Of a DNA stretch of 64,000 nt, positions 32,280-42,128 are shown one piece after another. The position numbers were made by a program, and so were the translations under genes. The stretch comes from DATCLS01 sp036563805 (GTDB lineage: Bacteria; Actinomycetota; Acidimicrobiia; Acidimicrobiales; VFJN01), in assembly GCA_036563805.1 (NCBI GenBank), contig DATCLS010000034.1:1-64000 (forward strand). The letters run 5' to 3'. How positions within the stretch are numbered: position 1 is the stretch's first letter; each line of letters opens with the position of its first letter. The notes under the pieces were generated by a model. It saw only the letters and a program-made list of their open reading frames with translations. It was not told where the DNA came from and ran no database searches.

Positions 32280-33074
32280 ATGGTGAGTGACCTAGACGCC
32301 GCCCTGAGTCCCTTCCTCGCCGCCCCCGCCACCGCCGCGATCCTCCTGGACTTCGACGGGGTCCTGGCGCCGATCGTCGACGACCCGGCGGCGGCCCGCC
32401 CGCTCGAGGGGACGGCCGAGCTCCTGTCCGAGCTGGCCGCCCGGTACAAGGTCGTCGGCGTGGTCTCGGGCCGGCCGGTCTCGTTCCTGCAGCCGCTGCT
32501 CCCGCCCGGACTCGTGCTGTCGGGCCTGTACGGGCTCGAGGTGGTCGACAACGGCACGCGCACCGACCACCCGCAGTCCGGCGCCTGGCGCGAGGTGATC
32601 GAGGACGTGGCCCGCTGCTCGGTCGACCGGGGCCCGCAGGGCATGGTGGTCGAGACCAAGGGCCTGTCGCTCACCCTCCACTACCGCACGCACCCCGAGC
32701 TGGCCGCCGAGGTCCAGGGCTGGGCGACGCACCAGGCCGCCCGGTCCGGGCTCGTGTACCGGCCGGCCAAGATGTCGGTCGAGCTCCACCCGCCGATCGA
32801 CGCCGACAAGGGCACGGCGGTCGAGGCCATCGCCAAGCGGGCGTCCGCCGTCTGCTTCGTCGGCGACGACGTCGGCGACCTGGCCGCCTACGACGCCCTC
32901 GACCGGCTGGCCGAGCAGGGCGTGCACACGCTCCGGGTGGCGGTGCGCAGCGACGAGACGGCGGCCGAGCTCCTGCGCCGGGCCGACCTCGTCGTGGACG
33001 GCCCCGAGGCGGTCGTCGACCTGCTCCGCCGCCTGGCGGCCACCGGCGCCGAGGCCGAGCAGGCGAAGCAGTAG
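32280..33074 (+). CDS. otsB: Trehalose-6-phosphate phosphatase
   Basis: A 264-residue HAD-superfamily phosphatase that converts trehalose-6-phosphate to trehalose. Motif I is LLDFDGVLAPIVDDP, motif II VVSGRP, the lysine region DKGTAVEAI, and motif IV FVGDDVGDLAAY, in the order expected of OtsB. ATG 32280 is chosen; a GTG three bases later is also possible. A TACACC hexamer lies 10 nt upstream. It is convergent with the synthase gene otsA, the reverse of the usual tandem operon. Confidence 0.9.
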   Translation: MVSDLDAALSPFLAAPATAAILLDFDGVLAPIVDDPAAARPLEGTAELLSELAARYKVVGVVSGRPVSFLQPLLPPGLVLSGLYGLEVVDNGTRTDHPQSGAWREVIEDVARCSVDRGPQGMVVETKGLSLTLHYRTHPELAAEVQGWATHQAARSGLVYRPAKMSVELHPPIDADKGTAVEAIAKRASAVCFVGDDVGDLAAYDALDRLAEQGVHTLRVAVRSDETAAELLRRADLVVDGPEAVVDLLRRLAATGAEAEQAKQ

Positions 33075-33115
33075 CCGAGCGCAGCACCCCGGCGCCGCCG
33101 GGCCGGCCCGGGTGG

Positions 33116-34504
33116 TCAGGGGGCGGCGCCGTCCCCGGCCGCCGTGAGCTGATCGGCCAGCCAGTCCCGCGGGCCGCGGGCCGTCGCCAGGCGCCGCAGC
33201 GCCGCGGCCCGGGCCGCCCGCTCCGCGTTCGGCAGGCGCAGGGCGGCGTCGAGGGCGTCGGCCGTGCCGGCGACGTCGAACGGCGGCACCGGGACCGCCG
33301 CCTCGCCCAGCTCGGCCCACACGCCGGCCTCGGGGGACAGGCACAGCACGCCGTCCCGCTCGTTGACGATCGCCCCCTCCTTGGCCACCAGGTTGAGCCC
33401 GTCCCGGATCGGGTTGACCAGCAGGACGTCGGCCCGCCGCAGCACCGCCACCGACCGGGGGTAGTCGTCGCGGGGGTCATAGACGATCGGCGTCCAGTCG
33501 CCGGTGGCCCACCGGTCGTTGACGCGGCGCACCAGCTCCTCGACCTCCTCCTGGTAGCGGAGGTAGGCGTCGACCCCGGTGCGGGACGGGTAGACGGAGG
33601 CCAGGAACACGACCCGCCCCCGCCACTCGGGGTGGGCGTCGAGCAGCGCGTCGAACGCCAGGAAGCCTCGCAGCACGTTCTTCGACAGCTCGATGCGGTC
33701 GACCCGGGCGATGACCCGCCGGTCGCCGACCAGCTCGTCGATCTCGGCCAGCGCCGCGTCCGACTCGGGGGAGCTCGCGGCCCGGCCCACGTCGTCGGGG
33801 TCGGCGGGCAGCGGCGACACGAACGTCCGGGGTGGGGCGGCGCCCGCCTCCCGGCAGCAGGCGAGGAAGTCGTCGGCCCACCGCTGGGTGTGGAACCCGC
33901 AGGCGGCGTGGCCGGCCAGGCCGGCCAGCAGCTCACCGACGACGCGCTCGGGCAGCACCCGCAGCCACGATGGGGTGGCGAACGGCGTGTGGCTGAAGTG
34001 CACGGCGGTCAGGTCGGGCCGGCGCTCGGCCAGGCTGGGGCCCAGCAGCGTCAGGTGGAAGTCCTGCACGAGCACCACGGCGTCCGGCGGGGCCTCCTCG
34101 GCGACGGCCTCGGCGAACGCGGCGTTGACCTGCCGGTACGCCTGCCAGGCGTCGCGGAAGTCGGGCCCGAAGGCGGGCGCCCGGGGCAGGTCGTACAGGC
34201 CGTGGTGCACGAACCACAGGGCCTGGTTGCTGACCACGTCGTAGGCCAGCCGGTAGGCCTCGGGGTCGAGGGCCAGCATCCGCACCCGGAGGCCGTCGTC
34301 CTCGGTCACGCCCTGCGCCGCCGCCTCGCGGTCGCCCGGCGAGATGGCGGCGGAGATCCAGGTGGCCCCCGTGTCGGCGGCCAGCGGCCGGAGCCCGGAC
34401 ACCAGCCCGCCGGCCCCGCGCTTGGCGACGAGCGGCCCGTCGTCGCCGTCGCGACGGAACGAGAGGGGACCCCGGTTGGACGCGATCACGACTGGGCGCT
34501 CCAC
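33116..34504 (-). CDS. otsA: Trehalose-6-phosphate synthase
   Basis: A 462-residue GT20 glycosyltransferase joining a nucleotide-glucose to glucose-6-phosphate. The N-terminal SNRGPLSFRRDG and the GAGGLVSGL loop bind glucose-6-phosphate; further motifs are VQDFHLTLLG, FSHTPFATPSWLRVLP, ARVDRIELSKNVLRGF and NPIRDGLNLVAKEGA, the nucleotide-sugar site. The usual HIPFP is HTPFA here. The GTG start has a TAACGT hexamer 9 nt upstream. It faces otsB across a 41-bp gap, so the two steps of trehalose synthesis are under separate promoters. Confidence 0.9.
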   Translation of the reverse strand: MERPVVIASNRGPLSFRRDGDDGPLVAKRGAGGLVSGLRPLAADTGATWISAAISPGDREAAAQGVTEDDGLRVRMLALDPEAYRLAYDVVSNQALWFVHHGLYDLPRAPAFGPDFRDAWQAYRQVNAAFAEAVAEEAPPDAVVLVQDFHLTLLGPSLAERRPDLTAVHFSHTPFATPSWLRVLPERVVGELLAGLAGHAACGFHTQRWADDFLACCREAGAAPPRTFVSPLPADPDDVGRAASSPESDAALAEIDELVGDRRVIARVDRIELSKNVLRGFLAFDALLDAHPEWRGRVVFLASVYPSRTGVDAYLRYQEEVEELVRRVNDRWATGDWTPIVYDPRDDYPRSVAVLRRADVLLVNPIRDGLNLVAKEGAIVNERDGVLCLSPEAGVWAELGEAAVPVPPFDVAGTADALDAALRLPNAERAARAAALRRLATARGPRDWLADQLTAAGDGAAP

Positions 34505-34513
34505 GAAGGCCCG

Positions 34514-34519
34514 ACGTTA
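34514..34519 (-). promoter_or_regulatory. putative -10 element of otsA
   Basis: TAACGT on the minus strand, 9 nt before the GTG start of otsA. Confidence 0.35.
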
Positions 34520-34664
34520 TTGGTCGCCGCCCGGCCCGAGCCAGGGCTGGCGGTGCGGCCACCGGGGGCCATTGCCGGTGGACGGTCCGGCCGGGCGGTC
34601 CGGCCGCCGGAGGTGTGGCCGATGCCACACGCCGCGGCCGGGGCGGTGGCGCCGGACCGGCTGC

Positions 34665-34670
34665 CAGACT
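34665..34670 (+). promoter_or_regulatory. putative -10 element of the glycerate kinase gene
   Basis: CAGACT, 7 nt before ATG 34678. The same hexamer at the same distance precedes the lipoprotein gene at 52471, which strengthens an otherwise weak match. Confidence 0.35.
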
Positions 34671-34677
34671 TTGGGAC

Positions 34678-35673
34678 ATGCGCGTGGTCGCCGCCCCCGA
34701 CAAGCTGCGTGGCACCGCGTCGGCGCGCGAGGCCGCCGCGGCCATCGGCCGCGCCGCGGCCCGGGCCGGGTGGGACTGCGACGAGCTGCCGGTGGCCGAT
34801 GGCGGCGAGGGCACGCTCGACGTGCTGGGCGGGCCCAACCGCACCACCACCGTGACCGGCCCGCTCGGCGAGCCGGTGGAGGCCGGGTGGCGGATGACCG
34901 GGCGGACGGCGATCATCGAGATGGCCCGGGCGTCGGGCCTCGTGCTGGCCGGCGGCGCCGAGAACAACGACCCGGTGGGGGCGTCCAGCGCCGGCACCGG
35001 CGAGCTGGTGGCGGCCGCGCTCGACGCCGGCGCCAAGCGCATCCTCGTCGGTCTGGGCGGCTCCGCCACCACCGACGGCGGGCTGCCGGCCCTGCGCGCC
35101 CTGTACCCGCTCCACCGCTACAACGGCGCCGAGATCGTGTGCCTGTGCGACGTCCGCACCACGTTCGTCGAGGCCGCCGAGGTCTTCGCCCCCCAGAAGG
35201 GGGCGAGCGCCGCCCAGGTCGAGCTGCTGCGTCGCCGGCTGGAGCGCCTGGCCGACGTGTACCGCGACGAGCACGGCGTCGACGTGCGGTCGCTCGAGGG
35301 CTCGGGCGCGGCCGGCGGGCTGGCGGGCGGCCTGGCCGTGGCCGGGGCGACGCTGGCGCCGGGCTTCGAGGCGGTGGCCGAGGAGGTGGGCCTGCTCGAC
35401 GCCCTCGAGGGCGCCGACCTGGTCGTCACCGCCGAGGGCTACCTCGACGAGCAGTCGTTCGACGGGAAGGTGGTCGGTGGCGTGGCCGAGCTGGCGGCCG
35501 AGCTCGGCGTGCCGTGCGCGGCGATCGTGGGCGACGTCGACCCCGACTGCGAGCCGCCGCCCGGGCTCGAGGTCGTGTCACTCGTCGGCCGGTTCGGCGC
35601 CGACGGGGCCCGGGCCGGCACGCTCGCTTGCGTCGAGGAAGCGGTCGCCGACCTGCTGGCCGCTCGTGGCTGA
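34678..35673 (+). CDS. glxK: Glycerate kinase (GlxK/GarK family)
   Basis: A 331-residue kinase phosphorylating glycerate in the glyoxylate or serine-linked pathway. Family motifs: APDKLRGTASAREAA, PVADGGEGTLDVL, VGLGGSATTDGG, EGSGAAGGLAGGL and TAEGYLDEQSFDGKVVGGVA. It is somewhat shorter than the typical 370-380 residues because of compact loops. ATG 34678 is well placed before the conserved APDK. The 3' end overlaps the convergent membrane-protein gene by 96 bases. Confidence 0.88.
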   Translation: MRVVAAPDKLRGTASAREAAAAIGRAAARAGWDCDELPVADGGEGTLDVLGGPNRTTTVTGPLGEPVEAGWRMTGRTAIIEMARASGLVLAGGAENNDPVGASSAGTGELVAAALDAGAKRILVGLGGSATTDGGLPALRALYPLHRYNGAEIVCLCDVRTTFVEAAEVFAPQKGASAAQVELLRRRLERLADVYRDEHGVDVRSLEGSGAAGGLAGGLAVAGATLAPGFEAVAEEVGLLDALEGADLVVTAEGYLDEQSFDGKVVGGVAELAAELGVPCAAIVGDVDPDCEPPPGLEVVSLVGRFGADGARAGTLACVEEAVADLLAARG

Positions 35674-36177
35674 CCCCGGGCCGCCCGCGGCGGACTCCTC
35701 GCGGCCCGCGGCCGACCGGGCCACCCACACCAGCAGCCCGAGCGGGAGGACGACGGCGAGCACCAGAGAGACGCCGCTCGTCACCTGGTCGCGGGCCTCC
35801 AGCACCTCCATGTTGAAGAGGTGGTAGGTGAGGTGGGGGACGGCGTCGACCAGGCTGGCCCCGGCCGCCACGCCGACCATCAGCGGCGTGGTCCGCACGG
35901 CGGCGGCCGCCAGCAGCGTGGCCAGCGCCAGGAACAGGGTGCCGACGTCGCGAACGAGGTGCTCGTTGTAGGGCCCGTCCGGCGCCACCCACACCAGGCC
36001 GAAGCCGGGGTAGTCGTCGTAGAACGAGCGGGGGAACGCCGCCGCCCAGGCTCCGGTGGCGCCGAGCAGGGCGGCGTAGACCCCCAGCAGGATGCGGACC
36101 CATCCGGGGCCGCCGCGGGCCCCGGCGTCCGTCCGGCGTCCGTCGCCCGCCCGGCGTCCGTCGCCCGGCCGGCTCAC
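35578..36177 (-). CDS. Small multi-pass membrane protein, DUF4345-like
   Basis: A 199-residue protein with about four hydrophobic helices (RILLGVYAALLGATGAWAAA, LFLALATLLAAAAVRTTPLM, a segment with HLTYHLF, and SLVLAVVLPLGLLVWVA). The motif FYDDYPGFGLVWV plus NEHLVRDVG is shared with short actinobacterial membrane proteins of unknown function. The GTG start overlaps the epimerase stop (GTGA), so it is translationally coupled. The last 32 codons overlap glxK on the other strand and are low complexity, so the stop could be secondary. Confidence 0.65.
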   Translation of the reverse strand: MSRPGDGRRAGDGRRTDAGARGGPGWVRILLGVYAALLGATGAWAAAFPRSFYDDYPGFGLVWVAPDGPYNEHLVRDVGTLFLALATLLAAAAVRTTPLMVGVAAGASLVDAVPHLTYHLFNMEVLEARDQVTSGVSLVLAVVLPLGLLVWVARSAAGREESAAGGPGSATSGQQVGDRFLDASERAGPGPVGAEPADE

Positions 36178-37088
36178 GACGCCACCGCCGCGCGCAGGCC
36201 CTCCCGGACCGACGGGTACCGCGGCGCCCAGCCGGCCGCCTCCCGGAACCGCCGGTTGGCCACCCGGTGCGACCGGGCCAGCAGGGCGGCCGACGGCTGG
36301 CCGCGCACCACGAGGGGGGTGAGCGGGCCGGGCACGTGGACCCAGGGCCGGGCCCCGACCGCCTCGCCGGCCGCCGCGGCCAGCTCCCGCTTGGTGACCG
36401 GCTCGTCGTCGGCGACGTTGTAGGTTCCGGCGGGCACCGCCAGCGCCGCGGCCGCCGCAGCCCCGGCGTCGGCCAGGTGGATCGACGAGATGTAACCGCC
36501 GGGCCGGCCGAGGAGGAACCCGACGTGGCGCCGGGCCCACCGCAGCATCGCCTCGGTCTGGTCGCTGCCCGGGCCGTAGAACGAGGCGAACCGCAGCACC
36601 ACGCCGGTGCCACCGGCGGCCCGGAACCGGGCGACCGCCTCCTCGGCCGCCACCGCGGTGGCGAACGGGTCGGGCACGTCGAACGGGGCGTCCTCGTCGA
36701 TCCAGGCGTCGCCGTGGTCGGCGTAGGTGAACGTGATCGCCTCCTGCACGACCCGGCCGACGCCGGCGTCCTCGGCCGCTCCGGCCAGCGCCGCCGACGC
36801 CTCGCGCCGGATGCGGTCGTGCTCGGCCCAGGCCGAGCGCCGGCCGGCGCGGGCCAGCGGCGGGACGTGCGTGGCGAGGTTGACGATCGCATCGTGCCCG
36901 GCCACCGCCCCGGCCAGCGCGGCCCGGTCGAAGATCGACACCTTCACCGGGGTGGCGCCGGCCGCCGAGAGCCGGGCGGCCTTGCCGTCGCTGCGGGCCA
37001 CGGCGGTCACGCGGTGCCCGGCCTCCAGCAGGGCCGGCAGCGCGTACCGGCCGACCGCGCCGGTCCCACCGGTGAGGAACACTCGCAT
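36174..37088 (-). CDS. NAD-dependent epimerase/dehydratase family protein
   Basis: A 304-residue extended SDR. The nucleotide-binding motif is FLTGGTGAVGRYALPALLEA, followed by VNLATHVPP; the usual YxxxK is not clear (TFTYADHGDAW is the nearest), so the reaction may differ from classic sugar epimerases. It resembles atypical SDRs annotated as NAD(P)H-binding epimerase-like. An AGGAGGTGG site precedes the ATG. It forms a two-gene operon with the membrane protein downstream. Confidence 0.82.
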   Translation of the reverse strand: MRVFLTGGTGAVGRYALPALLEAGHRVTAVARSDGKAARLSAAGATPVKVSIFDRAALAGAVAGHDAIVNLATHVPPLARAGRRSAWAEHDRIRREASAALAGAAEDAGVGRVVQEAITFTYADHGDAWIDEDAPFDVPDPFATAVAAEEAVARFRAAGGTGVVLRFASFYGPGSDQTEAMLRWARRHVGFLLGRPGGYISSIHLADAGAAAAAALAVPAGTYNVADDEPVTKRELAAAAGEAVGARPWVHVPGPLTPLVVRGQPSAALLARSHRVANRRFREAAGWAPRYPSVREGLRAAVAS

Positions 37089-37150
37089 CGGGCCACCTCC
37101 TGCTCGAGGATCCCGCCCCCCGTTGTCTAGCGCCGCCCGCCGGGGAGGGC

Positions 37151-37196
37151 CGAGCGGAATGGTCGAGCGGAATGGCGGAACGGCCGAGCGGAATGG
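37151..37196. repeat. three copies of CGAGCGGAATGG upstream of cysO
   Basis: Exact 12-bp copies at 37151-37162, 37164-37175 and 37185-37196 in the divergent gap between the epimerase and cysO. The unequal spacing (13 and 21 bp) fits slippage or clustered binding sites. Confidence 0.6.
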
Positions 37197-37259
37197 AGGT
37201 GGTCCGGGCGCGGTTGGTTACGATCGCTCGAGCCCGATAGCCAACGAGGACCCGAATCG

Positions 37260-37535
37260 ATGAGCGTTTCCGTCCGCATCCCGACCACCCTCCGCACCCT
37301 CACGGCCGGTAAGTCCGAGGTTGCGACGGATGGCTCGACCGTCCGCGACGTGCTCGCCAACCTCGACAAGGCCCATCCCGGCTTCTCGGACCGGCTCCTC
37401 GACGAGGACGGCAACCTCCGTCGCTTCGTCAACGTGTTCGTGGCGGACGACGACATCCGTTTCCTCAACGGCCTCGACACGCCGGTCCCCGAGGGCGAGA
37501 CGGTCTCGATCATCCCGGCCGTCGCCGGCGGCTGA
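37260..37535 (+). CDS. cysO: MoaD/ThiS-family sulfur carrier, CysO-like
   Basis: A 91-residue beta-grasp protein ending AVAGG. It resembles mycobacterial CysO more than MoaD: SVSVRIPTTLRTLTAGKSEV, RRFVNVFVADDDIRFL and SIIPAVAGG. CysO is activated at its terminal Gly-Gly, carries a thiocarboxylate and gives sulfur to CysM for cysteine synthesis; the mec and cysM partners are not in this window. ATG 37260 is supported by a GAGGA stretch, with TACGAT (37219-37224) as a possible -10. It lies upstream of groL, separated by the CIRCE region. Confidence 0.82.
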   Translation: MSVSVRIPTTLRTLTAGKSEVATDGSTVRDVLANLDKAHPGFSDRLLDEDGNLRRFVNVFVADDDIRFLNGLDTPVPEGETVSIIPAVAGG

Positions 37536-37581
37536 CCGGCCGTCCACCGGCTCTCCGGCTGCTGACCTGGGCATTCCTCCG

Positions 37582-37608
37582 TTAGCACTCGCCGGTTGCG
37601 AGTGCTGA
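37582..37608. promoter_or_regulatory. CIRCE element 1 (HrcA operator)
   Basis: TTAGCACTC, 9 nt, GAGTGCTGA: one mismatch to the CIRCE consensus TTAGCACTC-N9-GAGTGCTAA. It precedes groL and would bind the HrcA repressor. Confidence 0.93.
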
Positions 37609-37626
37609 CCGGGCGTGCTTGACTGG

Positions 37627-37653
37627 CTAGCACTCACCCAGTTCGAGTGCTAA
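37627..37653. promoter_or_regulatory. CIRCE element 2 (HrcA operator)
   Basis: CTAGCACTC, 9 nt, GAGTGCTAA: a second CIRCE copy 18 bp after the first, with a TTGACT (37619-37624) just before it as a possible -35. It ends 26 bp before the groL start. Confidence 0.93.
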
Positions 37654-37679
37654 CCCGTGCCCAACGGAGGGACCAACGG

Positions 37680-39311
<1,632 letters not shown>

Positions 39312-39331
39312 TCCCCGACCCCGTTCCCTCT

Positions 39332-39355
39332 GAGGGGGAGGGCGCCCTCCCCCTC
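39332..39355 (+). terminator. terminator 1 after groL
   Basis: A perfect 24-bp palindrome (arm GAGGGGGAGGGC), 20 bp after the groL stop, followed by a pyrimidine-rich GATCTCCTCTCC. It would fold as a 10-bp stem with a 4-nt loop. Confidence 0.65.
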
Positions 39356-39376
39356 GATCTCCTCTCCTCACGCAGC

Positions 39377-39416
39377 GCGGTGCCTGGCGGCGTCCGGACG
39401 GACCGCCAGGCACCGC
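39377..39416. terminator. terminator 2 after groL
   Basis: A perfect 14-bp stem (39377-39390 with 39403-39416, arm GCGGTGCCTGGCGG) and a 12-nt loop, between convergent groL and the DUF983 gene. Along with the preceding palindrome it forms a tandem terminator. Confidence 0.65.
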
Positions 39417-39493
39417 CGCGTCCGGGTGCCGGCGGTGCCGGCGCCGGGCCTGCGGGCGGGAGGCCGCGGCCGGCCGCCCCGGCATCCCGCCGC

Positions 39494-39532
39494 CTCAGGG
39501 CTCGGGCTCAGGGCTCGGGCTCAGGGCTCGGG
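39494..39532. repeat. three tandem copies of a 13-bp unit
   Basis: CTCAGGGCTCGGG repeated three times without interruption. The stop codon of the DUF983 gene (minus strand) lies inside this array. Confidence 0.85.
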
Positions 39533-39976
39533 CCGGCCCGAGGGCGGCAGCTCCTGCCGGGCCGACGGGGGCAGCCAGTCGGGGTCGACGTCGTCGTCGG
39601 GCTCGAGCGGCCGCATGGCCAGGTCGATGGCGCTCCACAGGGTCTTCGAGAACGGGAAGAACACGAGGGGCACGACGATCGCCACCGCCACCGACGCCAC
39701 CATGAGCGGCCGGGTCGGCACGTCGGGGTAGCTGGCCACCAGCGTCCCCGCGATCGTCAGGAACAGGGCGCCGAAGCTCACGATCGTGTTCATGCCGAGC
39801 GCCCCGATCCAGTGGCCCTCGATGCGCTCCAGCGGGAACGAGCAGCGGGGGCAGCGCTCGCGCATCGTGAACCACCGTTTGAAGAGGCGGCCGCCCCCGC
39901 ACAGCGGGCACCGTTTCGTGATGCCTCGCCACAGCAGCCGGCCGATGGTGAGCGGGCGAGGATCGGAAGCGGGCAC
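39521..39976 (-). CDS. DUF983 zinc-ribbon membrane protein
   Basis: A 151-residue protein with two CxxC pairs (KRCPLCGGGRLF and ERCPRCSFPLER, a zinc-ribbon layout) followed by two membrane helices (NTIVSFGALFLTIAGTLVA and MVASVAVAIVVPLVFF). DUF983 proteins are small inner-membrane proteins of unknown function, sometimes near cytochrome oxidase genes. GTG 39976 is chosen, since residues further upstream are low complexity and would run into the divergent lipoprotein promoter. The C-terminus ends in tandem-repeat sequence (SGRPEP). Confidence 0.75.
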   Translation of the reverse strand: MPASDPRPLTIGRLLWRGITKRCPLCGGGRLFKRWFTMRERCPRCSFPLERIEGHWIGALGMNTIVSFGALFLTIAGTLVASYPDVPTRPLMVASVAVAIVVPLVFFPFSKTLWSAIDLAMRPLEPDDDVDPDWLPPSARQELPPSGRPEP

Positions 39977-40032
39977 GTTGCCATCCTGCCCGAGGTAGCG
40001 TCGAACCGGCCGTTCCAGGAGGGGGTCGATCG

Positions 40033-42066
40033 ATGGGCTGGAAGGTGCGCGGGCTGGTGGCGTCGTTGGCGCTGGCGGTGGGGGCGACCGCCTGCCTCCC
40101 ACCGGGGCCGGGCCGGCCGGGCCGGCCGCCCGACCTCGAGGGCGAGATCGAGGTCACGTTGCCCCACGACCCGGCGGTGTGCGACCCGCTGGGCGGCGAG
40201 CGCTGCCTACTGCCGTTCCCGAACGACTACTTCACGGTGCGTGACCGCCGGACGCCGACCGGGCGGCGCGTGAACCTCGACCCGTCGGCCACGCCGGCCA
40301 ACGCCGCCGGCGTGCACATCGACCCGACCGAGCTGAACCGCAACGACGGCTTCTCGCCGGGATCGGCCATCACGGTGCTGCTGCCCGGGCTCGACGCCCG
40401 GGCGAGCGGGCTGGCCCCGATCACCGACATGGCCCGCTCGCTCGACCGCGACGCCCCGATCGTGCTGCTCGACGCCGACACCGGCCGGCGCCATCCCTAC
40501 TGGGCCGAGCTCGACGCCCGGGCGCCCGACGACGAGCACCGCCTGCTGTTCATCCGCCCGGCCGAAAACCTGCGCGAGGGCCACCGCTACGTCGTCGCCA
40601 TCCGCAACGTCGTCGACCGCTCGGGCGCCGCCATCGCCCCCTCGCCCGTGTTCCGGGCCTACCGCGACCGGCTCGCCACCGGCGTGCCCGCGGTCGAGGA
40701 CCGGCGCCCCCACATGGAGGACGTGTTCCGCACGCTGCGCCGCGCCCGCGTGGCGCGCGACGACCTGGTCCTGGCCTGGGACTTCACGGTGGCCAGCGGC
40801 CGCAACCTGTCCGAGCGCCTGCTGGCCATGCGCGACGACGCCTTCCGCCAGCTCGGCCGTGGCGCCCCGGCGTTCACGGTCACGGCCTCGCGGCCCAGCA
40901 CCCGCGCCAACCTGCTGCGCGAGATCGAGGGCACGTTCGAGGTGCCCCGCTACCTGACCGGCGATGGCGGCCCCGGCGCCGTGCTCGCCAACGGCTCCGG
41001 GCCGGGGTCCTCGCCGATCCCGCACCGCAACGACACCTACACGGCCCGGTTCATCTGCACGATCCCGGCCTCGGCGGTGCGGGCCGACGGGTCGGTGGCG
41101 CCGACCCGCCTGGCGCTGTACGGCCACGGCCTGCTGGGTTCGGCCCGCGAGGTGTACGGCGCCAGCTCGCGCTTCGCCACCGCCACCAACACGACGTTCT
41201 GCGGCACCTGGTGGATCGGCATGTCCGAGGAGGACATCCCGTCGGTGCTGGCCGCGCTGCAGGACATGTCGGCGTTTCGCACCGTGCCCGATCGGCTCCA
41301 GCAGTCGATGATCAACTTCCTGTTCCTCGGCCGGCTGATGCGCCACGCGGACGGGTTCGCGTCCGACCCGGCGTTCCAGTCCGACGACGGCACGCCGCTG
41401 CTCGATCGCCGCCACCTGACGTTCGTGGGCGTGAGCCAGGGCGGCATCCTGGGTGGCGCCCTGACGGCGGTGGCGCAGGACTGGGACCGGGCCTTCCTCG
41501 GCGTACCGGCCATGAACTACTCGACCCTGCTCGACCGCAGCGTCGACTTCGACGTCTTCGCCACCGTATTCGACCCCAGCTACCCCGACTGGGTCGACCG
41601 CCAGCAGGCGATCCTGCTGGCCCAGATGCTCTGGGACCGGGGCGAGAACAACGGCTACGCCCAACACCTCACGTCCCACCCCTACCGGGGGACGCGACCC
41701 AAGCGGGTCATGCTGTTCGAGGCGTTCGGCGACCACCAGGTGGCCAACGTGGCCACCGAGGTCATGGCCCGGACCATCGACGCCGAGCTGCGGGCCCCCG
41801 GCCTGGCCGAGGGGCGCAGCCCCGACGTCGAGCCGTTCTGGGGCATCGACACCACCCAGCGGGTCCCCGACCGCCACGGGTCGTACCTGGTGGTGTGGGA
41901 CTTCGGTACGCCGGCCCCGCCGGTGGAGAACGTCCCCAACCGGGCCGGCGAGGACCCCCACGGCATGGGGCGCGACCAGCCGGAGGTGCTGGAGATGACG
42001 ACCGCGTTCCTGGAGCGGGGCGTGCTCGTCGACACCTGCGGCGGGGGGCCCTGCCAGACGCCCTGA
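40033..42066 (+). CDS. Secreted lipoprotein with alpha/beta-hydrolase domain
   Basis: A 677-residue lipoprotein: lipobox VGATAC (Cys at about 21), then a conserved region FPNDYFTVRDRRTPTGRRVN and GFSPGSAI that resembles the N-terminal part of bacterial lipase or virulence-factor lipases, and a C-terminal hydrolase domain with YGHGLLGS and the nucleophile elbow VGVSQGGILGG. Later GDHQVANVATEVMAR and DRHGSYLVVWD may carry the Asp and His of the triad. It probably hydrolyses an ester outside the cell; the substrate is not known. The ATG has an AGGAGGGGG site 7 nt upstream and a TAGCGT further up. It is divergent from the DUF983 gene. Confidence 0.8.
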   Translation: MGWKVRGLVASLALAVGATACLPPGPGRPGRPPDLEGEIEVTLPHDPAVCDPLGGERCLLPFPNDYFTVRDRRTPTGRRVNLDPSATPANAAGVHIDPTELNRNDGFSPGSAITVLLPGLDARASGLAPITDMARSLDRDAPIVLLDADTGRRHPYWAELDARAPDDEHRLLFIRPAENLREGHRYVVAIRNVVDRSGAAIAPSPVFRAYRDRLATGVPAVEDRRPHMEDVFRTLRRARVARDDLVLAWDFTVASGRNLSERLLAMRDDAFRQLGRGAPAFTVTASRPSTRANLLREIEGTFEVPRYLTGDGGPGAVLANGSGPGSSPIPHRNDTYTARFICTIPASAVRADGSVAPTRLALYGHGLLGSAREVYGASSRFATATNTTFCGTWWIGMSEEDIPSVLAALQDMSAFRTVPDRLQQSMINFLFLGRLMRHADGFASDPAFQSDDGTPLLDRRHLTFVGVSQGGILGGALTAVAQDWDRAFLGVPAMNYSTLLDRSVDFDVFATVFDPSYPDWVDRQQAILLAQMLWDRGENNGYAQHLTSHPYRGTRPKRVMLFEAFGDHQVANVATEVMARTIDAELRAPGLAEGRSPDVEPFWGIDTTQRVPDRHGSYLVVWDFGTPAPPVENVPNRAGEDPHGMGRDQPEVLEMTTAFLERGVLVDTCGGGPCQTP

Positions 42067-42100
42067 TGTCCCGACGCCGATGTCTTGACACCGCGTCAGC

Positions 42101-42128
42101 TTGACCGGCGCGGCTCGTGTGCCAGAAT
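42101..42128 (+). promoter_or_regulatory. putative promoter of the surface-polymer cluster
   Basis: TTGACC (42101-42106), 16 bp, CAGAAT (42123-42128). Transcription would begin near 42135, giving a leader of about 108 nt that contains a GCGGAC-GCC-GTCCGC hairpin (42201-42215) and a GGGGGA ribosome site before ATG 42243. Another TTGACA lies at 42084-42089. Confidence 0.45.
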
